Shown: positions 44,130 through 55,881 of the stretch, piece after piece
Layout: the number at the start of each line of letters is the position of its first letter
How positions within the stretch are numbered: the first letter of the stretch is position 1
Source: Diphasiastrum complanatum
Taxonomy: Eukaryota; Streptophyta; Lycopodiopsida; Lycopodiales; Lycopodiaceae
NCBI GenBank assembly: GCA_029204225.1
Contig: CM055097.1
Location: forward strand, 34,534,804 to 34,598,803
Length of the DNA stretch: 64,000 nt
Reading direction: 5' to 3'
Notes under the pieces: generated by a model
What the model saw: the letters and a program-made list of their open reading frames with translations, nothing else
Database searches by the model: none
What the model was told of the DNA's origin: nothing
Made by a program: the position numbers and the translations under genes

Positions 44130-45697
44130 ATGAATAAGATATCAGCTGTTCAAATAAGGACAAGTGGATTGAAGCGATGGAAGATGAGATGATATCCATG
44201 GAACAGAACAACATCTAGAATCTGGAGCCATTACCAGCAGATAGGAAGACTATAAAATACAAATGGATTTACAAGTACAAGTATGGACCTGATGGCAACG
44301 TATCCAAATACAAGGCCAAATTGGTGGCAAAAGATTTCTTTCAGAAGTATGGTGTTGACTATATTGAAACCTTTTTTTCAGTCATAAAGCATTCATCCTT
44401 ACGCTTGTTATTTGAATATGCAGCAACATACAGTCTCAAGATCCACATCGTGGATGAGAAGACTGCCTTCTTACATGGCAAATTAAATGAAGAGGTCTAT
44501 ATGGACCAGCCACCAAGATTTATCTGCTCATGCTTTGCCAACTACGCCTGTCGAATGCAAAGAAGCATATACGAATTGAAGCAGTCTGCCGGGCAGTGGT
44601 ATAAGAAGAAGGATCACACTCTCAGATTCTTAGGATTTCAACCATTGATGGCCGACTACAATGTCTATACGAAGGTCACAGATGGAAAAATCATAATCAT
44701 TGCAGCCTACATGGATGACACTTTGATCTTGTCCAGAAGCAACGAGCTGATTGCTCAAGTAAAGCATGATATTTCACAGCATTTTGAAATATCAGACCTA
44801 GATGAAGCAAAATGCTACCTAGGATTGTAGGTTGACAGAGATCTTGACGGAGGGAAGCTGTATCTTCACCAGTCAAGATACATCCAGAAAATCATTGATA
44901 ATTTTCAAATGACGGACTGCAAGAGAGATAACACGCCGATGGTAGCTAGAATGGTTCTGACCAAGCAAGACTCCCCGCAGAACGCAGAAGAGCAGGAAGC
45001 CATGCAGAACGTGCCCTATAGGAGATTAATCGAATCACTCATGTACTTAGCAGATAATACATGCCCCGACATTGCTTATGCAGTTTTCATAATGAGCCAG
45101 TTTAATGTCAATCTAGGCCCTATGCACTGGAAGATATCCAAGAGAATTCTGCAATACCTTCAACAGACGAAAGATTATGGGCTGTGTTTCTCTCAGCATG
45201 AAGGATTCCAGATTAAATCCTACAACGATGCAAGCTGGGCATCCTTGAAAGATGACTGCAAGAGCATCTCGGGAGGATGCACGATAGCAGCCGGAGCAAC
45301 TGTCATATGGATCAGCAGGAACCAGACCGTGACCGTGCAATCATCCTGTGAAGTAGAGTATGTTGCAACAGCCAAGATGGCAAACGAGCTTACATGGCTC
45401 AAGCAGTTCCTTGATGGACTGGGAGAGAACTCCAACGAGCTACTGCTACTATTCATGGATAATACATCCGCCATTCATCTGACGAAGGATCCAGTGTTTT
45501 ATTCCCGAATGAAACACATTGCTATCAGATATCATTTGATAAGAGATATGGTTGAGAAATACACGCTGAAGACCGAGTTCATTCCAATGAAACAAATGGT
45601 GGCCGATATCTTCACAAAGCCTCTTGACAAGGCGATTTTTGAGAAGCAGCGCGCAAGCTTAGGAATAAAACAAATACCAACTTTGAGAGGGAGCTGA
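44130..45697 (+). pseudogene. Copia C reverse transcriptase and RNase H, broken
   Basis: RT: a TAG replaces the usual Trp in NNI*NLEPL, then IKYKWIYKYKYGPDGNVSKY, VDYIETFFSVIKHSSLRLLF, HIVDEKTAFLHGKLNEEVYM and IIAAYMDDTLILSRSNE (YMDD). A TAG after CYLGL (44828-44830) sits at a Gln-like position. RNase H runs in one 262-codon frame (44909-45697): CPDIAYAVFIMSQFNVNLG, SYNDASWASLKDDCKSISGG, TVTVQSSCEVEYVATAKMAN, and MVADIFTKPLDKAIFEKQR. Its TGA stop overlaps the first bases of the 3' LTR. Confidence 0.92.
45685..45694 (+). other. Polypurine tract of Copia C
   Basis: GAGAGGGAGC directly precedes TGAAGAAACC, the LTR start. Confidence 0.8.
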
Positions 45698-47039
45698 AGA
45701 AACCAAGTGTTTCTATCTTTCAAAGCCTTCGCATTTTTCCTTAGCTTTTCCTTTGTTGTTTTTCACAACTGTGCATTTTGAACTAGGTTTTGCACAGCTT
45801 GCATTTTTGGGTCATGAAGAAAATTCATCCCTAGGTCTAAAACACTTAGAAAATAATTCTAAGAACTTTTTTTTTGACACAGTCACATTTTTCGCATTTT
45901 TGCAAAAAAGGAGACACTGTCCTTGAAATGCCTAAGAAAGGTTTAGACCCTTAGAAAAAGGGACACTTACCCTTAGAAAAGCGACGTTAGCCTTAGAACT
46001 ATTTTCTACCCTATAGTCGACTTTTTCGCCCTTCGGCCTTTTTGAAAAAGCGACACCTACCCTTAGAAAAAGGACAATGTCCTATTGTAGCATTTTTTGC
46101 CTCCTTAGAAAAAGGGGCACTGCCCTTAGAAAAGATTTTTGTTATACTGTCGTATTTTTTGCCTTTCGAGAAAAAGCGACAATGTCTTTTAAATGTCTTA
46201 AAATCATTTTCAGACCTACCTTCGCATTTTTCTCTTTTCTTTTCTTTTTTTTTGAAAAAAACGAAGGTGCCCTTGAAAACAAAGGTGTCCTCAAAAACAA
46301 AAAGGTGACACTACCCTTAAAAACTTAAAAGTGTCTTTAAGCAAAAGCGAAGACCTGCAGCGTGAAGGCACAGGCGCACGGACAAAAGGCGGGATGACTC
46401 ACAGAGGACAATGACAGAAAAATGGAATCAGTTTCGATTAAGGCTAATGCATTTCTTTTGATTAGATCTTCTAACTTAATCAGTCCCCTGTATTGATCAC
46501 ATAAAGAGATCAACAAAAGATGCAGATAGAAAAAAAGATGCAAAAGACACACACAGTCACAAAAGAATACAGACAGACAATCTGATATAGCTCTAAAGCG
46601 AGTTTATAGATTAGCAGTAGTTAGTCATACTATTCGCGAGAAGAGAACATCTCTCTTGCGCCAACGTGTTGATTTGAAAAATAGACAGCGCTCAAGAATT
46701 GTATTGTAAATTCAGTTCTGATATAGAAGTCATTTTCTCTATGTTCTGTTCAGTGATGTGTATGATCTGTAATACTTGAATGCATGCTATCAGTAGATAA
46801 ATTTCCGCTATTGTTTTATTCAACATTATCTGTTGTTTCCAAGTTTGAATTCTACAACAGATCTGCAGTAGCAAATCTGAGGCCTGAAAGAGAATTAGAC
46901 TGCAGACAGAACCAGTAGCTCCTCCTCTTAAGTCAGCTCTATCCGACCTTTCATTGTGCAACAGTGATCTCTGAACAGGATTGCCATCATCAAGCAGACG
47001 AATCGGAGTCCTGCGGACGGACTCAGTTTAGTTCCAACA
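45695..47039 (+). repeat. 3' LTR of Copia C, full length
   Basis: 1,345 bp from TGAAGAAACC to TTCCAACA. The left third (45890-46340) is built of degenerate short modules such as GAAAAAGCGACACTACCCTT. The right part has the CGCGAGAAGAGAACATCTC stretch and ends CGGACGGACTCAGTTT, as in the 5' LTR. Confidence 0.9.
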
Positions 47040-47237
47040 CAGACTATATGTGTCAACAAGATAATCATGTCAACTTGAGCGAGATTTCATTATTGGATCG
47101 AACTTTGGATACATCGATCACTTTTTCTTTGAATGTGCTTAATTTAGCTTGAATATCAACGGAACCCATACCAGATCCAATTGAAGATGAACTTATTCAT
47201 ATGAGTCACACCTTGACTTATGATGACAATGCAGAAT
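47040..47237 (+). pseudogene. Gypsy X post-protease fragment
   Basis: On + YMCQQDNHVNLSEISLLDRT and LDTSITFSLNVLNLA, a stop, then STEPIPDPIEDELIHMSHTL and TYDDNAEL. It is the same segment as 49937-50135, which follows the protease in the better copy. It is cut off by the LTR start at 47238. Confidence 0.85.
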
Positions 47238-48017
47238 TGTTGGAGGGTTTGCAGACCCCAAGGCAACCTTAACCCTAGCTAATAAGTGAGAGGATTTTGG
47301 CACCCTGTGTATGTAAGTCCAACCCAATGATCACATAGTTATTTGATTAATTACAAGTCAATAAAAGAACTTTAGGCTTTTTTTGCGGGACTTTTAATGT
47401 CGCAGGGCCTAAATGTCAAGTTAGTGAATAAAGTTGGGTTTTCCTCCAATTTTGGATGATTCCCACTCTTTTTTAAATTTGAATAATTAGGGAGACATAA
47501 ATGGACCAATAGGGTTCAGAGGCCAGGGTCCTCCTCTCTACTATAAAAAGGGACCAACTTGAGTTCCTACACATGTTCATTTTCTCATTTCAATAAAGCA
47601 GATTGGTTCTTTTCATAAATGGATTGATGAATGTCCTCCTCTCTATCACTTTTTCTCCATCTCTCATGCTTTATTTGGATTCTTCTAATTGTTGGATCTG
47701 ATTGTTATTGAGATTGCATGTTGTTATACTTTTTATAAGAGAGAAAGGGAGAGAGAGAAAGAGTAAGCTATCTTGTTGTGGATCGTAGTGTTAATGGATG
47801 CGTAGTGTTAATGGATTGTAGTGTTAGTGGATGTAGTGTTAATGTTTAGGGTTAATGGATGTTAGAGTTAGATTTGGATCTTCCATTCATGTTGATATCT
47901 GAACTATACTATCACTCTCATGGGAACGAATTTACGTGCGACAACTAACTTCGTCTCTTTGACGCTAGATTGATTAGATCTTGGATTGAGGTTAGGCAAG
48001 AAAAGAAACCCACTACA
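47238..48017 (+). repeat. LTR of Gypsy X, right copy (5' LTR of the second unit)
   Basis: 780 bp from TGTTGGAGGGTTTGCAG to CCCACTACA; the PBS starts five bases after it. TATAAAAAGG lies at 47542-47551 and TTTCAATAAAG at 47598-47608. Repeats of GTAGTGTTAATGG occur at 47783-47850. Confidence 0.9.
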
Positions 48018-48021
48018 ATTT

Positions 48022-48039
48022 TGGCGCCGTTTTCGGGGA
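48022..48039 (+). other. Primer binding site of Gypsy X (tRNA-Asp type)
   Basis: TGGCGCCGTTTTCGGGGA resembles the tRNA-Asp primer site TGGCGCCGTTGCCGGGGA used by many plant Tat/Athila Gypsy elements, with two mismatches. Confidence 0.8.
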
Positions 48040-49100
48040 GCTACGCCAATTTTTCAGTTTGTAGCATGTTTGTTGGATGGTTAGCTTGCATTAGGCATCT
48101 TGTCGTGGCATGAATAGTGTTAGATCTGCATTTAGGGTTAGTTTGGGAGTGATTTTGCTTGATTTGAGTGGATTTGCTTATTTGAAATCTATTTTGATTG
48201 TAGAACAGAAAAAGCTATTCAAATCACCAATCTTAAGGTCCATTTGGATCTGAGATATCAGAAAAAACAACAAAAATCGGTGAAATCTACTAAATTTTGG
48301 TCAAAAGGAGACAAAAATTGTCATCAGAACTGATAACTTTTTGTCCTCTATCAAAAAACCTTTGTTGCAGACACCTTCAGTTTTGATCACAAAACCTTCA
48401 GTTTGAAGGGCGAAGAATCCTTCCCAGCAGATTTTCAGAAACATCAGAAAAACCGTCAAAAAACACCAAAAAATCACCAAAACTCTAAAAATACAGAAAA
48501 TGAACCTTTGTCCAATTCATCGAGCATAGTTGTGATTCAGATCTATCTATTGCCAGGTCGGCGAAGAATAATACTAAACGTAGAAGGTTTTTCAGAAGAT
48601 CAGTTGTCATATTGCCATATTTTTGCCAAAAAAAGTCACTTTTTTGCAAAAATACCAATATTACTCTTGAGCCTTTGCCAAAACTTTCGTTGAGTTTATA
48701 GAACATTCTATTTATAGTAGAATACTATTTTTGAGCTCGACGAAGATTCTTCATGTCCAGATCATAGAAAATCTTGATTTTTACCCTCGCCAAACTACAG
48801 AAACTGAGTTTTTACGTTTCAAAAACCTTCGTCGGGTTTACCATAGCTTTATTTGTGTCAGATCTTGCATTTGAGAGTTCGGCAAAGGTTATTTCCTAAA
48901 AATTGTCAAAAAAATTGATCAGAGGGTTTTTTCCAAAAATACCACTGTTGAACCTTCGCCGAGCCAACCTTTGTCTAGGAAACCTTCGCCAGTACTATTT
49001 TTAGGTTCTGATTTTCAAGATCAAGTCTCTGTCAAAATTTGGGTTAAATCTTATACATTTTGATTTGGATTCTGAGAAATTTTTCATTTTTTAGAAGTCT
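48040..49100 (+). other. Leader between PBS and gag of Gypsy X
   Basis: No supported coding frame. The sequence repeats variants of CCTTCGCCGA and its complement (TTCGTCGGGTTTA, CCTTCGCCGAGCC, CCTTCGCCAGT, GGCGAAG), spaced irregularly from 48365 to 49000. Confidence 0.55.
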
Positions 49101-49103
49101 CGA

Positions 49104-49940
49104 TTGATTGAATTTCAAAATCTTTTCCACTTTATAGAGACCAGATTTTTGAAAAGTGGAATAGATCTAGTAGACCGGATCTGCACCAAAGACAAAACTA
49201 CTCATGAATATTTATCTAGTAAGATCAATATTTCATTGGGAGAGTTCCTAAAGTTGGTGCCGAAAGCAAAAGAAGTCTTAGCACAAGAATTAGCTCAAGT
49301 AGAATCAGAAGTCCATCAAGAGCCACTTTTTTGTGCTGGATTTGAAGAATCCAATGAAGTACTCCATGTTGGAGCCGCTTGGGAAAGTGAACAAAAGAAT
49401 ATCACTCTGCCAATACAGCATAGACAATTTCCTAAGGAAGCAGTTGTGATAGATGGCGGTTCAGGAATTAACTTGATTTCTACAAAGCTATGTGCAAAAT
49501 GGGGCCTTACAAAGATAAAGCCTGTGACTTTTGCCATTAAGCTAGCTGATCAAACGACAGTTCATCCACGAGGAATGGTTGAAGATATACCTATCATAAT
49601 TGTGGGAGTACAGTTTGTCATTACTTTTGTAGTAATGGACTTACCAGAAGCACCAAATGTCTATCGAGTCCTATTGGGACGTCCATGGTTACGAGTTGCA
49701 CAAGTAATTCATAACTGGGGTACCAAAAAAATCACTTTTGAAAATCGTGAATGTGCAGTTAAAGTTGATCCTACAACTTGGACTATCAAACTAGTGGTTC
49801 AAAAAGAGAATGATGATTCATCAACAACGAATCATACTTGTGATCGACCAGAGAAAAATTTGGGAGTTCATTACGATTCTCAAATGGATACTGTCAACTG
49901 GAATGAAGCTCTTGCAATGATTGATTGTACAACATGATAT
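49104..49940 (+). pseudogene. Gypsy X gag end and aspartic protease
   Basis: A 277-codon frame on +: YLSSKINISLGEFLKLVPKA, EPLFCAGFEESNEVLHVGAA, ITLPIQHRQFPKEAVVIDGG and SGINLISTKLCAKWGL. The active site is IDGGSG, D-G-G in place of D-S/T-G. Then MVEDIPIIIVGVQFVITFVV and VLLGRPWLRVAQVIHNWGTK (the GRPWL motif of Tat/Athila-type proteases). Most of gag is missing upstream: the frame begins only about 60 residues before the SSKIN motif. The domain itself is open and well kept. Confidence 0.88.
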
Positions 49941-50345
49941 ATGTGTCAACAAGATAAGTAGTCAGATTTGAGCGAGATTTTATTATTGGGTCGAACCTTG
50001 GATACACCGATCACTTTTCCATTGAATGTGCTGAATGTAGCTTGGATATCAACGGAACCTATACCAGATCCGATTGAAGATGACCTCATACCTGTGAGTC
50101 ATGCCTTGACTTATGATGACAATGCAGAACTTACTAATGAGCAGATTCTCAATCATATGGATCCGACCATATTTGGAGTACGTAATGTTCCTGATGAACC
50201 AACAATAAAACCGCCCAAAGCAATTATATTGAAGGAAGACAGGATCACAGGGTCAATGACAAAGAAATTTCTTGAAACATTCATTCTAAAATGGTTTCCT
50301 ACATGGTCCTTGAATCTTGTGGGTGTCCTTTGGTTGAATCATTGG
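49941..50345 (+). pseudogene. Gypsy X segment between protease and RT
   Basis: On + LSEILLLGRTLDTPITFPLN, VAWISTEPIPDPIEDDLIPV and SHALTYDDNAELTNEQILNH, then NVPDEPTIKPPKAIILKEDR. It ends near 50300, before any RT motif; the tail WFPTWSLNLVG is unrelated. RT of this copy is therefore missing. Confidence 0.75.
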
Positions 50346-52400
50346 TGACTCTAACACATTAATTAGAAAGAGAAACCTTTACTTTATATAGGGATTCATC
50401 TCCTACTAAGTCCAAATCTATGCATATTTCTAATAGCTTTCTCATGATAAGGAGCATACTCAATGAGAGCTGGTGAGAATCATTATCCAATCGACCTCCT
50501 ACAATAGTGTTGCCTTCTGAGGTACCATTAAAAAGATCAGTTTTTTAACTACTCATGATCTGGTTGGATTCTATTCTTTGAGTTTTAAGCTTCATCTTTG
50601 GTTGATGTGAGTCAATGTAATAGATAAATTCATTCTCATCATACTCTTGTCCTTCTTCAAAGGTGAATACTTGTAAAGCTTTGATGAGAGATTTAAAGTG
50701 ACTCTTGTGCTAAAGGTTCTAGGTCCATCATAAAAAGATAAATGGATTCTTGATGGCCTTCACTCATACTCTTGTTTTTGCCTTCATTCATCCTAGATGG
50801 ATTTGTTTCATCATTAGAGAATTTGTCATTATTAGGCCCATAGTGATTGCTTGATTGATGATATGTCAAACTGTAAACAATCCACCATAGTCAAAGCTTT
50901 GGTCCAAATTACAATGTTGATTTATGATGACCTTGAATCATCCTCAGTGACATCCATATTCTAATTATTCTTCATCAAAATAAATATTTGTTTCTTAACT
51001 TGTTACCATGCATTTGTTGGTCTCACAATCCAATGATCTTGATCAATCTTCACAACTAAAGCTATGATTTTGATAAATGAACTAATTTTGCTCCCAGTCG
51101 TGAAGTGCTTGTGATACGCAAAGCCAAAGCCTTCCTAGTAAGACCTTGTAAGATTGGGGGGAGAGTTGGGCAAGTCTAAGATGACAAAGCCAAGCACAAT
51201 ACTAGCATCTAGGCTTGCCAACAAGCCTATAGACTTTACACTAGACTCATCAAAAAATCTAATCTTGGAAGGGGCTTCCACCATGGCTAACAGTCCCTAG
51301 GCTTGAAGGAGATGATATTAACAAATGATCCTCTATTTATGATCATTGAATCTTGTGGAAAACCTCGATGTGTGATGGGTAGCGTTATGTGCTTTGCATC
51401 TATTTTCCATTTCGCAACTACTTGATGAATGGGATGAGTGATTTCAACTCTTTCTTTTGGAATTGGGTTCATATACGGTGGTTAATGGGTGTCTTATCCT
51501 ATTTCACAGATGAATAGAAGAATAAGGTAACAGTCAAGAGAACTTATTAGAGAATTCAGATACTCAAGACCATGTAGTCTCATATATTCTAATAGCATGG
51601 CCTACATATGAAATTACTATCCAATAATCGGAATAGTAGATTTGGCATATGCGGAATTGGTAGCTAAAGACACTATTTTGAGAACTTTGACTATTGATAT
51701 ATTTATATAAGGAGGGGTATACAATTAAAACCTTGGTACATCTCAATATAGCCAATACTTGGATTCTACTATTTACATGTAAACTACATTTACAAAGTGT
51801 TATGAATGTCATATCAGGCCATGGCCACTCATGGCATATATAGATTTAAGTGAATTATCCTTGCTTAGAGGATTATGCCTTTTGACTCATAGGGAAAATT
51901 TGTTCAAAATCAATTCTATTTCCAAGACTTTCACAAAAGTTCATTAGCTTTAGATAGACTATTCAAGGTATGTCATTATGCTAATGAGAGTATTCTAAAG
52001 CTATATGAGATATCTACTGACTTGGATATTGGTAATACAACATCTACTAGGTATATGGAACTAATTTCAGAATGGATAGATCCTTTACCAAATATTTATT
52101 CTCATGAAGATCTACCCATCATCTTAGAGACAACTGACATAGATCCTTGAATTTTATACAAAAATGAAGTAAAAAGCAGACTTCGAAGATAGATAAGATT
52201 TCAAATAGTCTAGCATTTAGAGAGTTCATCGTATATCACCACTAGGTTAACTAAGATTTACTCAAGATATAGACTATTATTGTGACAAAAAATATAACCT
52301 TTCCATGATAGTGCCTTTGAGTTTGAACAAAAAAAAACCCACTTATCAAGGAGCACGATATAGCAAAAGAAACACCCTAAGGATTCAATAATGGACCAAA
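50346..52400. other. Decayed DNA with an antisense Gypsy protease scrap
   Basis: No intact gene. The - strand at about 51475-51090 carries HPIHQVVAKWKIDAKHITLP, ITHRGFPQDSMIINRGSFVN and II. This parallels the protease region of Gypsy X, with the active site reading NRGS, so it is a dead fragment of a related element in the opposite orientation. The rest (50350-51080, 51480-52400) shows no recognisable feature. Confidence 0.6.
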
Positions 52401-52403
52401 TTC

Positions 52404-52976
52404 TATCGCGGCTTACCATACCAAAATTCTCAATAAAAGTGTAGTACAAATGATTATCGTTCCCATGGAGATCATCATAATTAGGTATTTTGTCATTGAG
52501 TTAAAAAGACTTAGCAATGAAGTCTAGTGGAATGGAAAGGTAAAGCTGGTTGTCTGATGACATTTCTGGGTAGGGGCGACTAGTACCACCATGGAGAATG
52601 GCACAAACAAACACCAAGAAAGATATTCAGACAATTCAACCAAGAAATCCAAATTCCAGAGAAGAGTAAGAACTCTAAATGATTAGACATTTCCACAATA
52701 TTAAGATCACATGCTTCACCGTTTAGATCTGAACTTAGCCAAAACAAAAATGCCACAAGGCCAAACGATTGCTGCAGACAATGCTTACAATGGGCTATGT
52801 TGACTCTCAATAGTCTTCATAACCTTGCTACTCACTTATTCTGATAAAGCATTTCCAAACACAACATAGTTCGATTAATTATTGGGTTATGTTCTAATTA
52901 TAAATCCATGCATAGCATAGAGTCCATTATTCTGAAGAATCACCATGAATTTCCTAGGATCAGTTAGAATAGACAA
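52404..52976 (-). repeat. Direct repeat, left copy (part of 3' LTR)
   Basis: Matches 55882-56457 throughout, at what looks like about 90 percent identity by eye, including CACCATGGAGAATGGCACAA and AACACAACATAGTTCGATTA. It very likely continues rightward beyond 52976, where the partner is interrupted. Confidence 0.9.
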
Positions 52977-53820
52977 TGACAACAGGGGTGTGATTCATTC
53001 CACAAGAAACTGAAATGCAGTATAACATTCTTGAGAAACCGAAAGTGTCTGTCACCCACTCCTTCAATTCTTATGAAAATACAGACTACATATACAAGGT
53101 TGGTGTCACTACATTCATTCAAGCCGACAAAGACAATAGACAGTATTTTATTCTACCATAATAGCTTAGACATAAAAAAAAACAACAAGCGTTCTACTCC
53201 TGCTTTCTACCATGCATAATGACAAATGAATTAGATGAAAATGAGCGTGGACTCTGCTATATATGTGTTTGGAGAAGCAGGTAGAAGACCCGTAAGATCT
53301 GAAATGTCGTATTTGGTGAGGCATCCAATGGTTTGTTGTCACGTAGAGAGAGTCCGGTGTTAAACGATGCCTCTGCCACTAGAAATAAACATACATTATA
53401 GAGAAAGTAATTATGGTGTTTTACTAATATGGTGGGAACTTCACGTCACCGGTTCTTCAAAAAGTTACCCTTCAATAGCTTAAAGACAGGCTTCAAACTT
53501 CATTAGGAAGATGACGTACGTTCTGGCCTTTGTCCAGCCTTGTACAGACCATAAAAAAGCTACACGTGGCTAGTCAACTACCACGTACATCAGTGTGAAT
53601 GTTGAATGGTCAACTCAAACATTTCTTTGGTAAATCAAATATTTGTCTGATGGTTGAACGTTTGTTTTTCTGACAGCCGAATCTGTAAGTTTCTGATAAT
53701 TGGTGATAAGTATCAATAGAAATAGGTTCGATAGAGAGGATGGACACACAACTGCATTTGAATATCTAATAGCTCATGTCTGAAAGGGCACTGAAGAACA
53801 TATAATTATGACTGCAGACC

Positions 53821-53960
53821 TGTCTGCCTGGATTCGAATAAAATTATGTCTGCCTAGATTCAAATAGGATTCTGTTCGTTTGGATTTGAATAGAATTCTG
53901 TTTGCCTAGATTAGAATAGAATTATGTCTGCCTGGATTAGAATAGAATTTTGTCTGCCTA
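53821..53960. repeat. 26-bp tandem repeat, 5.4 copies
   Basis: Units start TGTCTGCCTGGATTCGAATA at 53821, with following units at 53847, 53873, 53899 and 53925 and a partial at 53951. Units vary by a few substitutions but keep a 26-bp register exactly. Confidence 0.92.
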
Positions 53961-54578
53961 ATGAGAGAATCAAAAGCACACCTTTAGTGACTTAAAGTTC
54001 AAACTATACTCCTTTGCTAGTGGGCTTCGAATAACACTAGGGCCGTGAACAAATTCAAAATACAAATAGAAGTCTGACCTTGAAGCTAGGTCAATTAGAG
54101 ACCTTAGAATAAGGCAGCCCTACATAACTTAGAAGAGTGCCCATAAATATATCTTTTGCAACTTAGACAAAAAGCTTTAGGCCTTTTTTCACAATTAAAT
54201 GGCCTCCACCCATGTAATTAGCACAACGTTGGAACTTAGAATAATAGCTTGCTATCTTCGAATGCCCAACAAAAGTGTCCCTTAAGCTTAGGAATGAATT
54301 CGGCATAGAGTGTCGATAAGCCAAAAAAAGTGCCTCCAAAAATATATAAAGGCCTTCAGTAATAAAAATGCCCATATCCAATACCATGTATGCAATGTCT
54401 TGATCTTAGAGCTAGGCCTTAATTAAGCCTTGCCAATGTAAACCAGCAACTCGACACAGTACCACGGTATATAATATCAAAAATAGGTAAAAACTCAACT
54501 AGGCACTACATCAAATAACCACATTCCAACTTTTCTCTAAATATGTCAATAAAATAGATAAATGACATAAACAGAGTA

Positions 54579-54596
54579 CCCCCTAACCTCCCCCTC
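54579..54596 (-). other. Candidate polypurine tract
   Basis: On - GAGGGGGAGGTTAGGGGG. Its position between the left repeat and the primer site fits a PPT, but the following bases (TACTCTG) do not give a clean TG start. Confidence 0.35.
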
Positions 54597-55851
54597 AATT
54601 GTGCAACGACCTTGCAAACACTGTCAACAGGAACTGAACTTCAAACTTCCAAGTGACGGCTGGCAACCCTATAGCCTTAGTCAGACCATTCGATAGTCAG
54701 CATCAAAAAATATATATAGGCAAATTCCTTAGAATGGACAACACCAAGAAATATATCGTCATAGACTGGATCAGCACCATAGTACAATCTTGAAACAGTA
54801 TCTCAGTACCATTTAAAACCAATAAATAAATAAACACCGAGGATCTATAAAATAAAATAAAATAAAACAAAACAAAAAATATAAAAAAGAACAGATTTTG
54901 GAAAAGCCTAGATATAGAATTTGCTTAATTGAAACTTGAACCTTATTAACATAACAAATAGATCTTCAAATCTATTAACATAACAGAACTTAAAAACTAA
55001 AAATTCATAATCTAAAAGAAATGATAATAAGAATTGAAAACAAATAAATATAAAAATATCTTCGGCAATACTATGGTGGTCAAAAATATCGAAAGTGCAG
55101 CAACTTCAATAGCTCTGCGTCAATTAAAAATTGGACACCATGTTGCTTCGATAACAAACTATGAATTGACATATGGCCAATATTGCTAGAATAGTTCTGT
55201 TGACGATCTGAAATATTGTACTGAACTAGCACTAATTGCTTGAAAGTCAATAAATGATACCGATAATCATTCAGAGCTGCAGCAGAAAAATGAGTGATTT
55301 GAAATACTGATTCATTCTCTATGTATTTGATCATATTACTTTGTTGAGTCTTCAAAAAGAAGCTAAAACATTTCAATTTGGAGAACATCCCTCCCTCCTT
55401 TCACATAGTTATGGGCAACATCCTTATAGATAATGCCTTTCAAATCTAGAATGCATAATCTTCATTAACAGTCTCATGGCATCTCGAAACAAAAGAGAGA
55501 TTTTGAAACACAACTGGTAGACGAACTGCCAAGGTACATAAACGAAGTTTGGACTTTGTCTTATCTTCTGTAAGAGAATCTTTGAAGTATGTTGAGAAGA
55601 AAGAGGCTATAAGATATTGATAAGAATCTTCCACCTCCTCTGTATGGAGAATAAGACTGCTAGACATAGGCATAGGCCCTGCTACCATTATGTTGTAGCA
55701 AAATGAAAAGGAATTTCAAAGAAGTTTTGTGAATTCTGACACTTGAAATTCTGCCTCATTGCATCTACACATCAATAGAATATCACGTAATCTGCTTCTT
55801 GAAACTGGAAAGCAAAAATTTTGCAACAGATAACTCTCTGGTTGGCTGTGC

Positions 55852-55869
55852 TCCCCAGCAACGGCACCA
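55852..55869 (-). other. Primer binding site (tRNA-Asp-like) of the large-LTR element
   Basis: On - TGGTGCCGTTGCTGGGGA, two mismatches from the tRNA-Asp site TGGCGCCGTTGCCGGGGA. It lies about 12 bases from the start of the right direct repeat, as a PBS should. Confidence 0.7.
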
Positions 55870-55881
55870 AAAGTTTGGTAT

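Larger units (their letters stand above)
40417..47039 (+). mobile_element. Copia element C, inserted in Gypsy X, inactive
   Basis: On +: truncated 5' LTR, PBS, gag, protease, integrase, RT, RNase H, PPT, and a full 1,345-bp 3' LTR. The long LTRs resemble those of large Copia lineages. Both sides are Gypsy X sequence (40086-40416 and 47040-47237). No target duplication can be read, because the first about 480 bp of the 5' LTR are missing. Confidence 0.9.

Noticed and set aside
47783-47850. Tandem GTAGTGTTAATGG units as a telomere-like repeat
   Set aside because: Short and irregular, located inside an LTR, and not TTTAGGG; treated as part of the Gypsy X LTR.
55080-55688. Two - strand open frames (102 and 80 codons) as genes of the large-LTR element
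   Set aside because: No recognisable motif, no gag-like features and ordinary length for chance in this composition.
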